Notes under the pieces: generated by a model
The model's database searches: none
Told to the model about the DNA's origin: nothing
What the model saw: the letters and a program-made list of their open reading frames with translations, nothing else
Program-made: the position numbers and the translations under genes
Assembly (NCBI GenBank): GCA_947034895.1
Contig: OX344762.1
Coordinates: 72,968,981-73,032,980, forward strand
DNA from: Rhytidiadelphus loreus
Taxonomy: Eukaryota; Streptophyta; Bryopsida; Hypnales; Hylocomiaceae
Direction of reading: 5' to 3'
DNA: 64,000 nucleotides
In this document: positions 13,737 through 26,358 of the stretch, piece after piece
Numbering within the stretch: position 1 is the first letter of the stretch
How the letters are laid out: every line of letters begins with the position of its first letter

Positions 13737-14780
13737 CATGTGGAATATGTAAATTAGAATTAGTAGTTTCTCAACCGCTCATAGTGAAGTCAAAAGTAGG
13801 AATTGTGTTTGAAGTAGAATTTCAAACCTCATTTAGTCATAGTATAATACTCCCTCCGTCCCATAATGATCTTCCTGTTGGCCTTCTTTTTTTGTCCCAA
13901 AATGATCTTCCTATTGCACTTTGTGATGTTGAAATTAGTCAAATTCGGCTTATAATTGTTATTTGAGACTAGCAAAACAACTCTAAGCGGTTGTTTTTGC
14001 TCCATCCATGCAAACATCAAGCAAAAGACAAATAAAATGATTGAAAGCTTCAATCCGCACTTATAGTTTTTATTTTTTGCATCTCTTTGAGTATTTCCCA
14101 ATTGAAGTAGATTAAGCTTTGGAAGCCAAAACAAAGGTCTATACATGGTCTTAGGCATATGGCAACTTCACATTCAACAATTAAGTGCTCACTGGTGTTC
14201 TTTAAAAACGCCCCAAAATATTCACTTTTCAATATTATAAAACTACACTTTGAAAAGGGCTTCAAAACTCAAACTTTTTAGGATGCAAAGAGAACACTAA
14301 ACTCTACATACTATACAAATTGAGTTTTTAGAAAGTTATTTTTATCCTTAATCCATAAGATTTAGTCTAACAGGAAGATCATTTTGGGACGGAGGTAGTA
14401 TCTTTTTTCAAAAAACTTTGAACTAAAAAAAAGAGAGAAATAAAGTTAAATTTCATACCCAAAAATTCGTTTGAGATTTTGAGTCTCCAATCAACAAATT
14501 TCAGAGAGGGGTTGGAAGGGACATTTTTTTTTACATTTTTTTTTACATTTCTTTTTATCTTTTTAGAATTTTGTCCATAACTTTTTATTGAAGGTATAAA
14601 ATCTCAAACAGATTTTTGGTTCTGAAATTTAACTTGATTTATCACCTTTTTTTTCAATTCAAATTTTTCTAGAAAAAACTATTCTACTATGACTAAATGA
14701 AGTTTGAAATTCTTTATCAAGCATAATTTTGACATTTTGACAATGAGTGGGTTAGCTCCCATTTTCAAATTATCCCATAA
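13737..14780. mobile_element. Inverted-repeat element interrupted by a Stowaway-like insertion
   Basis: The left arm (catgtggaatatgtaaatta, about 13737-13847) and right arm (about 14401-14780) are inverted relatives. The same two-armed structure occurs uninterrupted at about 33207-33719. In this copy the left half is cut at 13848 by a separate element. Exact outer ends are not resolved. Confidence 0.5.
13850..14398. mobile_element. Stowaway-like (Tc1/mariner) MITE
   Basis: The 549-bp element begins CTCCCTCCGTCCCATAATGA and ends with the inverted form (...TTTTGGGACGGAGGTAG). TA dinucleotides flank both sides (13848-13849 and 14399-14400). The CTCCCTCCGT start is the textbook Stowaway terminus. 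A second copy of the terminal motif (GTCCCAAAATGATCTTCCT) lies inside at about 13893. It encodes nothing and would need a mariner-like transposase in trans. Confidence 0.9.
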
Positions 14781-14866
14781 CCTTCGAGGACTCGTGGTGG
14801 AAAATTGATTTCGATATAAAAATGAAATCTCCAACCTTTATTCCAACAATTATCTATGGCAAAAGG

Positions 14867-15431
14867 TTAACCCCTAAAGGACAATTGTTTGTTGAATGGA
14901 CAAATGAAAATTTGGAAGTTTCCTATGAAGTCAATTTTGGGCAGATGTTCATGAAATTTTGACACAAGGTGTGAAATTGTACCCCCTTAGTGGGAATTTA
15001 ATTTTTTTCTGATCGGGTGCCCAGATCAAAAGTTATGCTGCCATTCATTTTTTAGACAACTCGGGTAGCTTCGGGCAACTTTTGCAAAACTCCTCCTTTA
15101 CTTCTAAAATTTGGCAGGTATATAACTTACACGATACAAGATGAAAATGCAAAAAAAATAAACATGTGTAGTATTAAAATCTCATTCTAGGAGGAGTTAA
15201 AGGTTGTTGTCCATGTTGGGCAAGGTCAAAATAAAGCTTTTCTTCTAACTTTAAGCGTTATAATCTTTCAATATGTGCGGTCAAAGTTTCTGAATTTTTT
15301 TTCCATACATTCCCATAGTAGTCTCATAAAAATTTGTACAATTGAATTTTGAGAAAAAAAACTTTTTTTAGTTATTTCTCACTGCCCTAAAATTCTACCC
15401 TGAAATATATCTCCAAGCTTTAGGAATTAAA
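14867..15431. mobile_element. TTAA-flanked miniature element, inverted copy of the 3480 family
   Basis: It starts TTAACCCCTAAAGGACA and ends near CTTTAGGAATTAA. Its interior matches the complement of the 3480-4038 element, for example 'gtacccccttagtggga' against 'tcccactaaaggggtac'. The right end is mutated. Confidence 0.5.
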
Positions 15432-17800
15432 TGATATTGGTATTTTTTGTCCAAGGATTCTTAAGATTTTTGGCAAACCTTTTTAACATTTCTTTGTTGA
15501 TTTGTTTTTTTGGTCCGAGGTTTAGGAGGAAAAAAAAAGACAAATTATAGATGTATTGACACGATCCCTATACCCGACACAACCGATAGTAAAGCTTACT
15601 TTAATTCCCCCATGTGGATGTCTTTCGTGGATGAGGCCTCTTGAGAGGAAAAGACAATCACTCTAAATGTTATGATAGGCAAATCAATGTAAGTGATCAT
15701 TGTGGCTTTCAATGTGCATGTTACGATCATTGTATGCTTTCAATGTACACCTCCCAGACATTTCTGCTGGTCCTCCTTTATATGAGCTGTCACCTACACC
15801 ACGGTTGATCATAAATTAAGCAACCTAAGCTGTGAGAATGGGAGTCTGGTCAGAAATGGGTCATCTCCATGAATCTGTTGCATTGAAGGGTGTATGCATC
15901 AAGTGACTCCTTCTCTCATTCAATGTCAACAAACCAGACCCACTCAAATTACTGCGCAAAACATCACAAGTCAAGGGAGTCAGGCACAGCCCATGTTGCT
16001 CATCACTCCATCAGCTCAGCTATTGATTTTCATGTTCTTTGGAGCGGAACTAACTTACCTTATCAAATCTCATCATGCGTAATATTTATTTATTTATTTT
16101 TATGTACCATTAAATCATGTGTAATACTACCCACTCACCGGGGCTCGTTTACAAGGATGAGGTAGCATTTCAACAACTTAACCTACAAACTTTTAAGAAC
16201 CAATTGACTGATGATTCTGAGTTACCGAAGTACAAATCTCGATCCCAATCCCAATCCTGTCTGCATGCTCACCGAAAAACCGTGTTCAGATCAAGGAAAA
16301 GATTTGCAAAGTACAAGAGCAATTGAATGAAAGCTTGATGTACGGGTTCTTCATGGGAGAGGTCAAACCTCAATGCTATGGTTGGTGCATTCTCTGGGAA
16401 TGCACAAGAGGATGTTTTGTGTCCTTTGGATGATTTCAAGGAAGCCTATGGGATGGAGAGAAAAAAAAATAGTTTTTCAAATTCTATTGTTAGGGAGTTG
16501 CTTGAGTGCATTTTTAGTTAATGGAATTGAAGATTTTTTGTTTGTGGTATATTTTGATTTTTTTACAAAGGAAGATGTTGAATCCATGGATCCCCTATGT
16601 GGTTTGTTTTGAAAGCATCGAGTTTTATACTGTCAATGACAATTCGAACCATAAAAATGATGATTTAAAAAAAAATTGGGTTAAGCTAATGAAATCAAGT
16701 TAATGAAGTGTAATTACTTCTCCAACTTGACAACATGAAAAATTCCTAAAATTGAATATCTCACTGCAATTTGATTATAATCATGGTCTTGTTATTTTCT
16801 AATTATAAAAGATACAATAAATATATTTATTCCATGATATCCTACACTATTATATACACATTAGAGAAGTCTAGAATTTTAGGACTAATTTTATATTTGA
16901 TATGAATTTCCTTCAATATATATAAATAATTTACAATTTTTTTAGAAATAGAAAACATTTGATTTCGTCTTCCAAAAATATATATAGATTTCAAGCATAT
17001 AGAATTACAAAATGGGTCCAAATAGAGTGAAAGGATTCTAGCATTCAAATTCGTAGTTATAGGCTAGTGACTCAAAGGTTTTTTATAAATGACATCAAAC
17101 AAACATTAGTTAAAGGATGAAGAAAAACAAATTTTCATCTATTCTTATTAAGTTTCTTTAGCTATGTTTGTAGCATATAGTGGGAGAAATTCCTTCATTG
17201 AGGTATTATATATTGACTTTTCTACATATGGAAAAAAATGTTAAAAATTGGATCACAAAGATTCCGTTTTACTATCTTTTGGCATCTTTCCTTATTGTAA
17301 ATATTAATTCTATCCAAAATAGATTATTTTCGAATTTGCACCCAACTAATGAAATGAAGTTTATGAAGTCTAATTTCTATTCCAATTTGAAGTCTTGAAA
17401 AGTTCCTTAAATTATATCTTTTATTGCAATTTAAACTTTGGATCTATTACCATTGTCTACTAATTTTGTAATTAAAGAACAACACTTAATTTTCTTTTAC
17501 ACTATAATATTTAAAACACTATATACATCTATGGTGAATTTTTCAAAAAAATTGAGTGTATTTTGTTTTTGATATGAATTTTCTTCACTACTACTTCCAA
17601 AATTCATAATAATTATAAATCATCATAATTAAAAATAATAATTTAATGACATGTAGAAGACATGGGATTTTATTTAAGAGTAATAAACTAAAGATCCATT
17701 CATAGTCCATTTAAGAGTAATAAACTAAAATGGAACATATAATGCTAAAGAATTTAAACTATGGTTGCATAATCATTCATTGGCTCAACCCTTATACGGT
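15432..17800. other. Gene-free stretch with a diverged direct duplication
   Basis: Two diverged direct copies are seen at about 16680-16960 and 17345-17625, sharing 'aatgaa(a)tgaagtt...atgaagt' and 'attgcaattt' context. Short open frames at 15890-16330 carry no recognisable domain. Confidence 0.4.
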
Positions 17801-17803
17801 TAC
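17800..17803. repeat. Target-site duplication TTAC, left
   Basis: TTAC immediately precedes the left inverted repeat and is repeated directly after the right one at 32742-32745. Confidence 0.75.
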
Positions 17804-17834
17804 AACACAGAATTCGTAATTTTTGCACTTGGCC
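17804..17834. repeat. Left terminal inverted repeat of the 14.9-kb element
   Basis: Thirty-one bases beginning AACACAGAATTCG and ending CACTTGGCC, matching the reverse complement of 32711-32741 without mismatch. A second TTGCACTT motif follows at about 17843 and a poly-G tract at about 17889. Confidence 0.88.
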
Positions 17835-18211
17835 GTTTAAAATTGCACTTATGAAGCATTCGGACAAAAGTGACCTCATCTCCAAAAGGGGGGGGGGGTC
17901 ATTTTCCAATTATTGATTTTTTGTACAATACGAAATCGTAGAATGAAACAAAAATTCTTCTCCATGCAAATGATTGTATTTTTATCACATTCTTTGCATT
18001 CATAGTGCAAAATACAAGTTTTTTTTAACAATCCACGACTTCACAAATGCTTTTCAATACTCACTTTGAAAATTTATAGAGCAATATTACAATTCTCTAA
18101 GAAAGTACAAATATGCTCATACTGTAATAGGTCAAGCTGCAGTTCAGAATTGCAATGCTTGTGCACTACATGTACAACTAATACAAATCCTCCTACATGT
18201 AATAACATGCT

Positions 18212-21200
18212 TCAATATGCATGTATGTCATTCTCCAATCGTTCATTGTCCAACTCCTCCATCTGCATTGCAATATATTCCAACAAATGAGGTTTTGCTA
18301 ATGTCGGAATATTGACTTCCTTCTCTGTAACCTCTCCATGAACTGGTACATTGTTCCGTACTACAAACCCATTTCTTGATTTTGTAGGTATATCTTCCCA
18401 TGAAAATATAGCTGCTTCTTTCTCCACCCATCCATGTCTCTCACGGGACGGCTCCCAAGATCCTTCCAAACAATTAGCATACCGTTCTTTGCTTGAACGT
18501 CCTCCTATACTAGCTCTGGCACTTAGAATTGGCCAGTACTATATCACTTTCATCTTGGTTGCCCACTTCCGTTGACCAAACTCCAAAATCTTCCCAATAT
18601 AAAATGGCACGCCTTCTTTTACTTCAGTTGGCTCCACAGTGAGGGCTACAAACTGTCCAACTCGTAGGTCTTTCTCTGGTTCAAACACTGGAAATGGATC
18701 TTCTTCTTCGTTAGTGCTCCGAACTGCATTTGTACTTGTCCCTTCATTTATCCTTCTTCTTCTTGGAGCCCTTGTTCCAAGAGGTTGTTTCGTTTTGTTC
18801 CTTCGTGGACCAAAGTAGCCTCGTGCTTCTGGATTTGGCATTGTTGCCATGATTGAATCCACTGCTGCTGACATCATGTTTAACTCTTCACCTGTAGTTG
18901 AAATCGTATTCAACTCCATATTCTCCCCTTCATTCACTTCACTTGTTGATGGCCAGAAAGGTAGTTCGCTCTGTACTGTTCTATCCATATTGGGAAATTC
19001 TCTGAGGTGCTTCATGAACTCTTCTGTGTCCTTTATCGCTTGAAGGTTCTTCTCCACATTTATTCCCCTCTCCACACATTTTTCCTTGTACACAATGAAA
19101 TCTTCCAACGCCCTGAGCTCTCTCTCATCCGCTGCAAATACCTCTGCTAGAGCCGGTTTCTCCATTGGAGTAGGTAAAGATTGCAAACACATGTGCCCCT
19201 CTGTCGGACCCCATGCATCTTTGCTAAAGTGCTTGTGCTTAACTCTTGGCATTCCATTTTCCATGTAGAACCTCATGTGGTGTGGAAATGTTATCCCTGT
19301 TAATTGGTCCCCTCCCCTCAAAAGGTGTGGTGTGATAAAGGACTTCCAATCTCGAACGTTCTCAAGTTTTCGTGCACTCACAAAAGACTCTGTATATGAT
19401 GTTCCTTTCTCAACCAAAGATAACATCTCGTCAAGAGAGTCAATATTGGTCCTCTTCAAAGTATTTGAAATAATACTGAATCGTTGGTCTATGTCTTCAT
19501 GGGTGTGTCCAACGATGAGAAAACATAATTGCACCTCCTGGAAGTAACCCATGCCCACTAATGCTGCACATAATGCAAACATGTATATGTTCTTGTTCTC
19601 GCGAGTTGTGTTGTCTGCTTGGATTCTTAAAGTTGATGGTAGCTTTCCTTTCCGTCTTCGGACATCAGATATCACATGCATTATTGTGGTTATCACTTTA
19701 TTGCTGTCATGCTTGTGGTGCGCGTCAATCCACACATCTGCATACAATCCAATCCCATGCACTAGTACTCCACATAGATGAGTTTTCACAAACCGAGACT
19801 CTATGTTCTTCACAGTTTGCCTCATCTTCGGAACCATTGTCGTATTCTGGTCCATACCATCCACTATCAAACACATATATAAGTCCGGTGTAATCATTGC
19901 CGACCTCTTGAACAACCAATAATCGCGTCTCTCTTCCATTTGATGAATGTGTATAATATACCACTTCTTTATCTCCGCACGCGCTGCTGCATTTGTTGTA
20001 CCTTCCATTCCACACTTATATTCCCAACAATGGTAACACTTTGAAAATCGGGAGTACGGTGGAATCTGTACGTGTGAAAATTCCTTGCGCCACAATCGAT
20101 GAAAAGAAGCGAGCGACAATGGCTCTCCATCTACCATCTTCTTCACTTCTTCATTGACATAGTGAAATACATCCACCTTTGTTGTGTTCATGGGTAACAA
20201 TACCAAAGGCACTATGCTGTTGTCAACCTTCCTTCATACTTGCCGGTGAGGTTGAGTGCATCCAGCTTCTTTCACAAATTCTTCAAAGCTCTGACGTGCT
20301 GCAGACATTTTTGCTCCTTCTCTCAAATGACATGTGTTTCCGTGTACCGCAGACACTCTTCCATAAACTTGTTGTGATTGCTTCAATTGCTTGAACCGCC
20401 GTTGCGAATAACCCAATGCTACTGCATAGCAAGCATTGCAAATATGGATGCCATCCAATTTAGTCTCATATTTGTCCCTCTTCCCTCCTTCTTCTCTTTT
20501 GTAGAAAGCACTCAACATTTGTAGCATCCATGTTGATCGAACCTCGTACTTTTGCCCCCATGCCATATATCTTTGATTCAAAATGTACTTTTCGTCTATC
20601 TTTGTCAAGCAGTTCTGTTTGCATCCGCCTTCATTTTTGGCTGTTAGTACACTTTGCAAAGTCACTTTCTGAGTCAATGATTCTCCTCTTAAACGTGGTC
20701 CTCGTTCTCTTCTTCTACGGGTACCCATTGAATAACTTCGGGTACTTCTGCATTCCGGTAACCCATCCCTCACTTCTCCACTATCTCCAGAATTGTTTAG
20801 CCGTTCAATTCTTGAAGATCTTTCATGATGGGTACTACTAGTACCGGGAGTATTGTGAGATATCTTTGATGGACTGGGATTACTGTTGCTCTCGTGGAAC
20901 TCGAATTCTGGTGTTGCTACTGGAGAAAAGGTAAAATTGTGTCCTCCTTTTGCTTGCATGTTAATTGGCCTTCCCCCTCCTTTGATACGAATTCTTGATT
21001 TTTTCCAATGAATCACCAACCCCTGACACTGCCCGAGACGCTCCCCTACCAATTCTCCAGTCCACACAGTTCTATCCACAACATGCAACACTCGCACAGC
21101 AACTTCATGAGGGAACAATTTAACATGATGCAACTCCATCCCACAAACAATACTCTCCTCAATGAGTCATGTTCCAACAATTGCTCCCAACTCTGAGATG

Positions 21201-21397
21201 AGTTCTACAGTGTCTTCCCTCATCTGTGTTGCTACTTCATGCCTTTCAACATCACTGTCTCTAAATAGAATTGCTCGACGAGCTCGGACTATTCTGTGCC
21301 CAACACTTCCTGGGGTAGGCCCTCCTATTGTTGCATTTGTTGGTAAGGCCACTGGACTACCGAAACCTCGAGCATCCATATTCGTCAATTCTTTCAC
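18212..21397 (-). pseudogene. DUF7869-type transposase-like protein with three in-frame stops
   Basis: One frame runs about 1,062 codons with no frameshift but three internal stops: TGA at 21169-21167, TGA at 20236-20234 and TAG at 18541-18539. The N-terminal part has Cys-rich, zinc-binding-like segments (GGCKQNC; ICNACYAVALGYSQRR; KCYHCWEYKC). The core has acidic motifs typical of RNase H-fold transposase relatives: LIVDGMDQNT, ADNTTRENKN and GHTHEDIDQRF. The C-terminal part (FVALTVEP...YIGKILEF) resembles the chromatin-reader-like tail of such proteins. Upstream, a possible 3' splice site (ATTGTAG) near 21410 hints at an earlier exon. The role is probably mobilisation of the surrounding element. 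All three stops could come from CGA or CAG by C-to-T change, so this looks like a recently silenced gene. Confidence 0.7.
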
Positions 21398-21430
21398 CCA
21401 AGGTTTCTCCTACAATACCATTTACATGTA

Positions 21431-24285
21431 AGATTCACAGTACCACAAAAAACAATTAAAAAAAAAAACACTTCATTTTCATACTTCAGAAACTTATCAA
21501 GTAGAAGTAAAACCAAGATTGTAAGAAACACTTCATTGTTAAGTGCCTTCAAATGGGATTGAAAGAATATAATTCCAACGATGTGATTGTTCTAGCAAGC
21601 ACACTGAACCATTTTTAAAAAAATGGAATTTTTTTTCAATATTACATTCTGCAATGAATTATATAAGTTCTTTTTCCAAAAAAATGCTTACATTGCCCAA
21701 TCAATAAGATTGTTCATAACTTTCACATCACTAATCCAAATGGAATGAATCAAAACTTCAGATGTAGACAAAACATAATCTTCTACAAGAAAAAGCCAAA
21801 AAAAAAAACTATAATTTTTTTTCAATATTTTTTGTGTTGCCATCCGAGTTCAATTCTTGCCTTTTTTTGGTATAATTGTTGCTACCAAGCACCGATGGGA
21901 ATAAAAAATGTATTCCCATAAAGCTTATTTGCTTTTCTGTCTTCAATAAAAGTTTCAAAACATTCAAAAATTATCCCACAAGGAGACAATGGGACTTCAA
22001 GGGTTCACTAAAGATATTAGCATGTAAAGTCAATTCATGTGTGTTTTTACCAATTCTAATTGCATATTAAAGTGTATGTCCATCAATCAACCACTTAAAA
22101 GTTGGATTTGAATATTTGACTAGTAAAACTTATCAAAAGTTTGTTTAGTAAATTTACATTTGAGGCAGTCAAGTGGAATTGACATGTATGCTTCGGTTAT
22201 TCATATTTTGTAAAGCTAATAATAATTCATTATGAATCATTAGTTATGACCTCCTGCCATGTATTCCCTCTGCCCCAAAACAATTTTCTTCTATTTTGTT
22301 GACATTTATTTTATGCCAATTTCATTAATCATATTGAGAAAGCTTCCTAATTTTATATCATTAGAATCAATAAAGAACATTTCATGTATTCATTTCATCC
22401 TACATGAAAAAAGCTACAAGGAAGTGTCCACATGACCTACTCAAAACCCTTAAAAGAACATGAAGTCTCGCATGAAATTCAAATTGAACTATCATTCATT
22501 CATAATCTGACTTGTAATGCTTTTATTATTCATGGTTTCGAGCTCATAACTCATTTCGTGCCATTGTTGAATTTCCAGAACAATTGCCAAAATATTACTA
22601 ATGAGTACAAAGCACGCTCACTGTCCATCAAAAAACAGTATTTAAAGGGAAAATTTCGAATTCAAAATAATATTTTTGGTACTCTAATAGGTTATCTATG
22701 ATTTCTATAATGAGTTCATTTGAAATGTGTTTTATATTTCAAAAACAAACATGCCAATAACCACAAACATGAGTGGTCCTACTTTGGTAACAAAGCTGCG
22801 CTAGTGAAGTAGGCTGCAAATTCTGCCCAACAAGGCATAAGCCATTGTAACGAACGCCTCGAGCCTTCAAGGTCAAAATACATCACAAATATTTTGTGAT
22901 GTATTGGACAGTCACATAAAAAAATTCTTTTTGTAATGCAATTGAAGATTCAAGAATGTCCTCAATTACGTTCTAATTATAATATAAAACTTAATAAGTT
23001 AACTAAGTGTCAAATTGCATCAATTATATGATTCATATCTCAATATTGCTTTCAGTTAAGGTTCAAAAATACATTTAATTTTGTGTCAATTATTTTGATT
23101 TCAGCATTATATTGTAGCAAGCCAAATTACACTTAAAACAACAGCTAAACAAGTTCAGAGACTCTCGTAAAGCAATTTTTCCCACTTCATGCACTAACTT
23201 TGTAGAGGCAGAGGTAAGTTTACTTTCTTAAATACGAACCACATGGCTCTCTAGCAAAATTGTATCACTCCATAAATTTCAAAATTGTGAAAGAGGAGAA
23301 ATTTTTTTATTACCCCGACATAAAACACTGTTCTTTTGGGTATGTACAACCATAATCAACAATGCCCCAAATGTTACACATACACTTGGTTAAAAAAAAG
23401 TCAACATCATGGAGATTTAAGTTACAAAACATGTACACAATCAAACTATGAGAGTTTAACATGGTGCCTACTGTTGTTTCTTGATTCACCTGTAAACAAC
23501 ATTTTGAAAATTCATAACTTATTCATATGGAGTCTGTCTAAATTTTACTTGTTATGATTTCTCTTCAAAGTCCCAATCATATCCAATGTTTTTTTTTACG
23601 TTTTTCATGTAATGGCAAAGTGGCAATATTAAATGTTCTAGTGGTGCTCTAAGTTTCAACAGTCATCCACGTACAGAAAAAAAAATGTGATATTACGTAT
23701 CTATAATTCTATTTTCATTCACAATGTGGTGATTTCATCCAAGATTTTCCTTGAACTTGAAGTTCTATTGGTGATTTCATCCAAAATTTTACTCAACATT
23801 TTCTATACCTTGCTGCTCATCTAAATTTTTTGGTGCTTCTAAGCACTAAATCGCCAGAAAAAAATAACACTGATCATATCCATTAAATAATGAATATAAG
23901 TACAATAAAAGTAACATGGGAAGATAAATGCAGCCTCATAGTGAAGGACTCTCTATTTTAATCTTTACTGATGGACATATGACATTTACTTATGGAAGCA
24001 AGTTAAATCTTCATTCCACTACGTGCATTCTTCCTAACTCCAGTCACATTGTCTTGCTTGAAATTGGCAGAATAATTAGCCCTAGAACGCCTGGAATGTC
24101 ATTCTTTCGGAGGGCAATGGCGTTCAGAGCGCAATCGTATGCGTTCGGAGGGCAATCGTATGAATAATTAGTTTAAAAAAAAATTCTCCACGTAAATGAT
24201 GTTCATTGAGTGGGAGCCGAACTACATAAATAAAATGCAATAAATTTCGGGAAAATTGGTATTTTTGAATTACAATTAGAATTTT
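21431..24285. other. Gene-free interior of the large element
   Basis: AT-rich sequence between the two divergent genes. A single Stowaway-like end (ttccctctgccccaaaac, about 22264) is seen without a partner. No gene was recognised. Confidence 0.45.
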
Positions 24286-24309
24286 TTATGTATTTTCAAT
24301 GTCTATTGA

Positions 24310-24580
24310 CTCTAAGGCCAAGTTCAAGGCCAAGGCCAAACCCAATAAACCCAATAAACCCAATAAACCCAATAAACCCAATAAACCCAATAAACCCAAT
24401 AAACCAATAAACCAATAAAACCAATAAACCAATAAACCAATAAAACCAATAAAACCAATAAAACCAATAAAACCAATAAAACCAATAAAACCAATAAAAC
24501 CAATAAAACCAAATAAAACCAAATAAAACCAAATAAAACCAAATATAACCAAATATAACCAAATATAACCAAATATAACA
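24310..24580. repeat. Short tandem repeat array (cccaataaa / accaataaa / accaaataaa variants)
   Basis: About 30 consecutive units of 8-10 bp drift from cccaataaa through accaataaa to accaaatata. Read on the minus strand the array gives apparent GFI and WFY repeat peptides, which I do not regard as real protein. Confidence 0.9.
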
Positions 24581-24599
24581 ACCCTGAGCAAATCCAGAC

Positions 24600-25080
24600 C
24601 CCGCGCAGCTGCGCGGGGTCGACAACGTGGGACGAAGGAGTATACCTGCGAATGGGGGAGTACTGTCGGTTCTTTTTCTCCTACCGTCCGGCGCAGGTAC
24701 TCTCCTCCGTCGCTGTCTGCTCGCTCGCTCGCTGGTTGCTGCTGCTGTCTTCTCGCCCGCTCGCTCTGCTGCTGATGTCTGCTCGCTCGCCCGCTTGCTC
24801 TGCTGGCTGTTGCTCGCTGGCTGTTGCTCGCTTGCTCGCTCTATCTGCTTGCTCGCTCTGTCTGCTTGCTCGCTTTGTGTGCTTGCTCGCTGGCTGTTGC
24901 TTGCTTGGTCGCTCTGTCTGCTCGCTGTCTGCTGCTCGCTCGCTCGCCTGCTACTACTGTCTGCTCGCTGCACGCTGCTGCCTCGCGTCCAGCGCAGGTA
25001 CTCGCCTCCGCCACTGTTCGCTGGGTCGACACTGCTGCTATCTGCTCGCTGGGCTGCCACTACTCGCTGTATAGTGTGTA
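24600..25080. repeat. GC-rich low-complexity region rich in tcgctcgc/ctgctcgct
   Basis: The block is dominated by gctcgctcg and tctgctcgc motifs, with two related longer pieces (ggcgcaggtactctcctccg at about 24690 and gcgcaggtactcgcctccg at about 24993). It is open in several frames on both strands only because of its composition. It may be a regulatory island between the divergent genes or a nested insertion. Confidence 0.7.
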
Positions 25081-25135
25081 GATTTTAGGGTTTTAATTGA
25101 GGTCCTGTTTTTCCTTTTGCTGCTGTATGCGTTGT

Positions 25136-25202
25136 TGTTGTAGTTGCGTTGTTGCAGTTGCGTTGCAGTTGCGTTGCAGTTGCGTTGCGTTGTTGCAGTT
25201 GT
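25136..25202. repeat. gttgcgttgcagtt minisatellite
   Basis: Several direct copies of 'ttgcagttgcg' lie next to the GC-rich block. The DNA that follows, to about 25480, is open on the plus strand but has no recognisable domain. Confidence 0.7.
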
Positions 25203-26129
25203 ACTTATTGGAGTCACAATCGGGTTTTCTTCATTTATTGAATGCATGAATTTACAGGATGCAGCACCCCTGAAGAAGCGCCTGTTCCGACACAGCGCCT
25301 GTTCTGTTACAGATCTGCAGGTTGTTTTTGGGAGCCTTGCTGTCATTGTCTCCGCGGAAGCATTTTTAGGATATTGTAAACTGCTTGGACGATTTCGTGG
25401 TTGCCCGTGCTCTTGTGTTGGAACTTGTGTGCATTACCTTTCTGATCTAGCGTTTCTATATGCAAAATTACAAGTTTCATGACTACATTCTGAGCTCATA
25501 TGAACGACATAATTGAGATAGTGAAAGAATACCATTACCTCAGATATCTAAATTGAACAAGAAGTCAACTGTAAACACAGAAATTCAAAGTAGACATGAT
25601 TGAGACCACAATGGAAAATAAAACACAGCAGTATTACTCATAGATCGAAGGATTATAACTTGAATTGTAATGACTGATCATAAGGATTTTAACTCTATGA
25701 AACTATTTGATGTCTTTCAATAGTATTTTCATTTGCCAAATTTTAAAAATTGGTCACCAAAAAAATCTGAGTTTGTAGCTTATAACATGCATAACTCCAA
25801 TCAATTTACAACTTCTTGAAACCTATTTTTAAAAAATCAATAAATGAATTTTTAATGTGATTTTTCTTCCAAGATTTGGTGTATTTGAGGCTCATTCCAA
25901 GAATTCTCAACACTTAAAAAATAAAGATTTGCAATGGACACCCTTGCATAAAATCTTGAATAGAAAAAAAACATTCAATTATTTTCAGATTTGGACGATT
26001 GATGCTAAAACTAAACTTTGAAGAATGTTATTCAAAAATATAAACTACTAAAAAAAGAAACTTGGTTAGATTTTATTTAGCTTCAAAGTACTGTCGGCAC
26101 CAAAATTTTGTGCCTGATGCATTCAGGGG

Positions 26130-26358
26130 TTAAATCCTGAATGCCTCAATCCATTTTCAAATTTTGAAACATTTTTTATTATATCTTTGTACAGTAATAC
26201 CATTTACCAAAATTTCATGAAATTTGGCATAAAAGGAAGTTGTCTTTTTAAGATTCAAGTGTTACATTGGATGAATGAGAAGGTAGTTGGATGAAATAGC
26301 GTCTACAAGCCCTTTGTTCATTGTCCAGAATATGGACGTCGGAGCACTGAAGGGTTAA
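26130..26358. mobile_element. Possible short TTAA-flanked element
   Basis: The segment runs from TTAAATCCTGAATGC to GCACTGAAGGGTTAA, a weak inverted pair of the TTAACCC type. Just to its left a GCATTCAGGGGTTAA end shares the same TTAA. The boundaries are tentative. Confidence 0.35.

Noticed and set aside
15890..16326. Small genes on the plus strand
   Set aside because: Overlapping short frames without domains, splice logic or composition unlike the surrounding non-coding DNA.
22264..22300. Second Stowaway-like element
   Set aside because: Only one end was seen; no inverted partner or flanking TA pair could be found.
24296..25060. A 254-codon minus-strand frame with repeated GFI/WFY peptides and a Ser/Arg/Ala-rich N-terminus
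   Set aside because: It is open because of the tandem repeats and gctcgct low-complexity DNA; neighbouring frames are equally open and no domain is visible.
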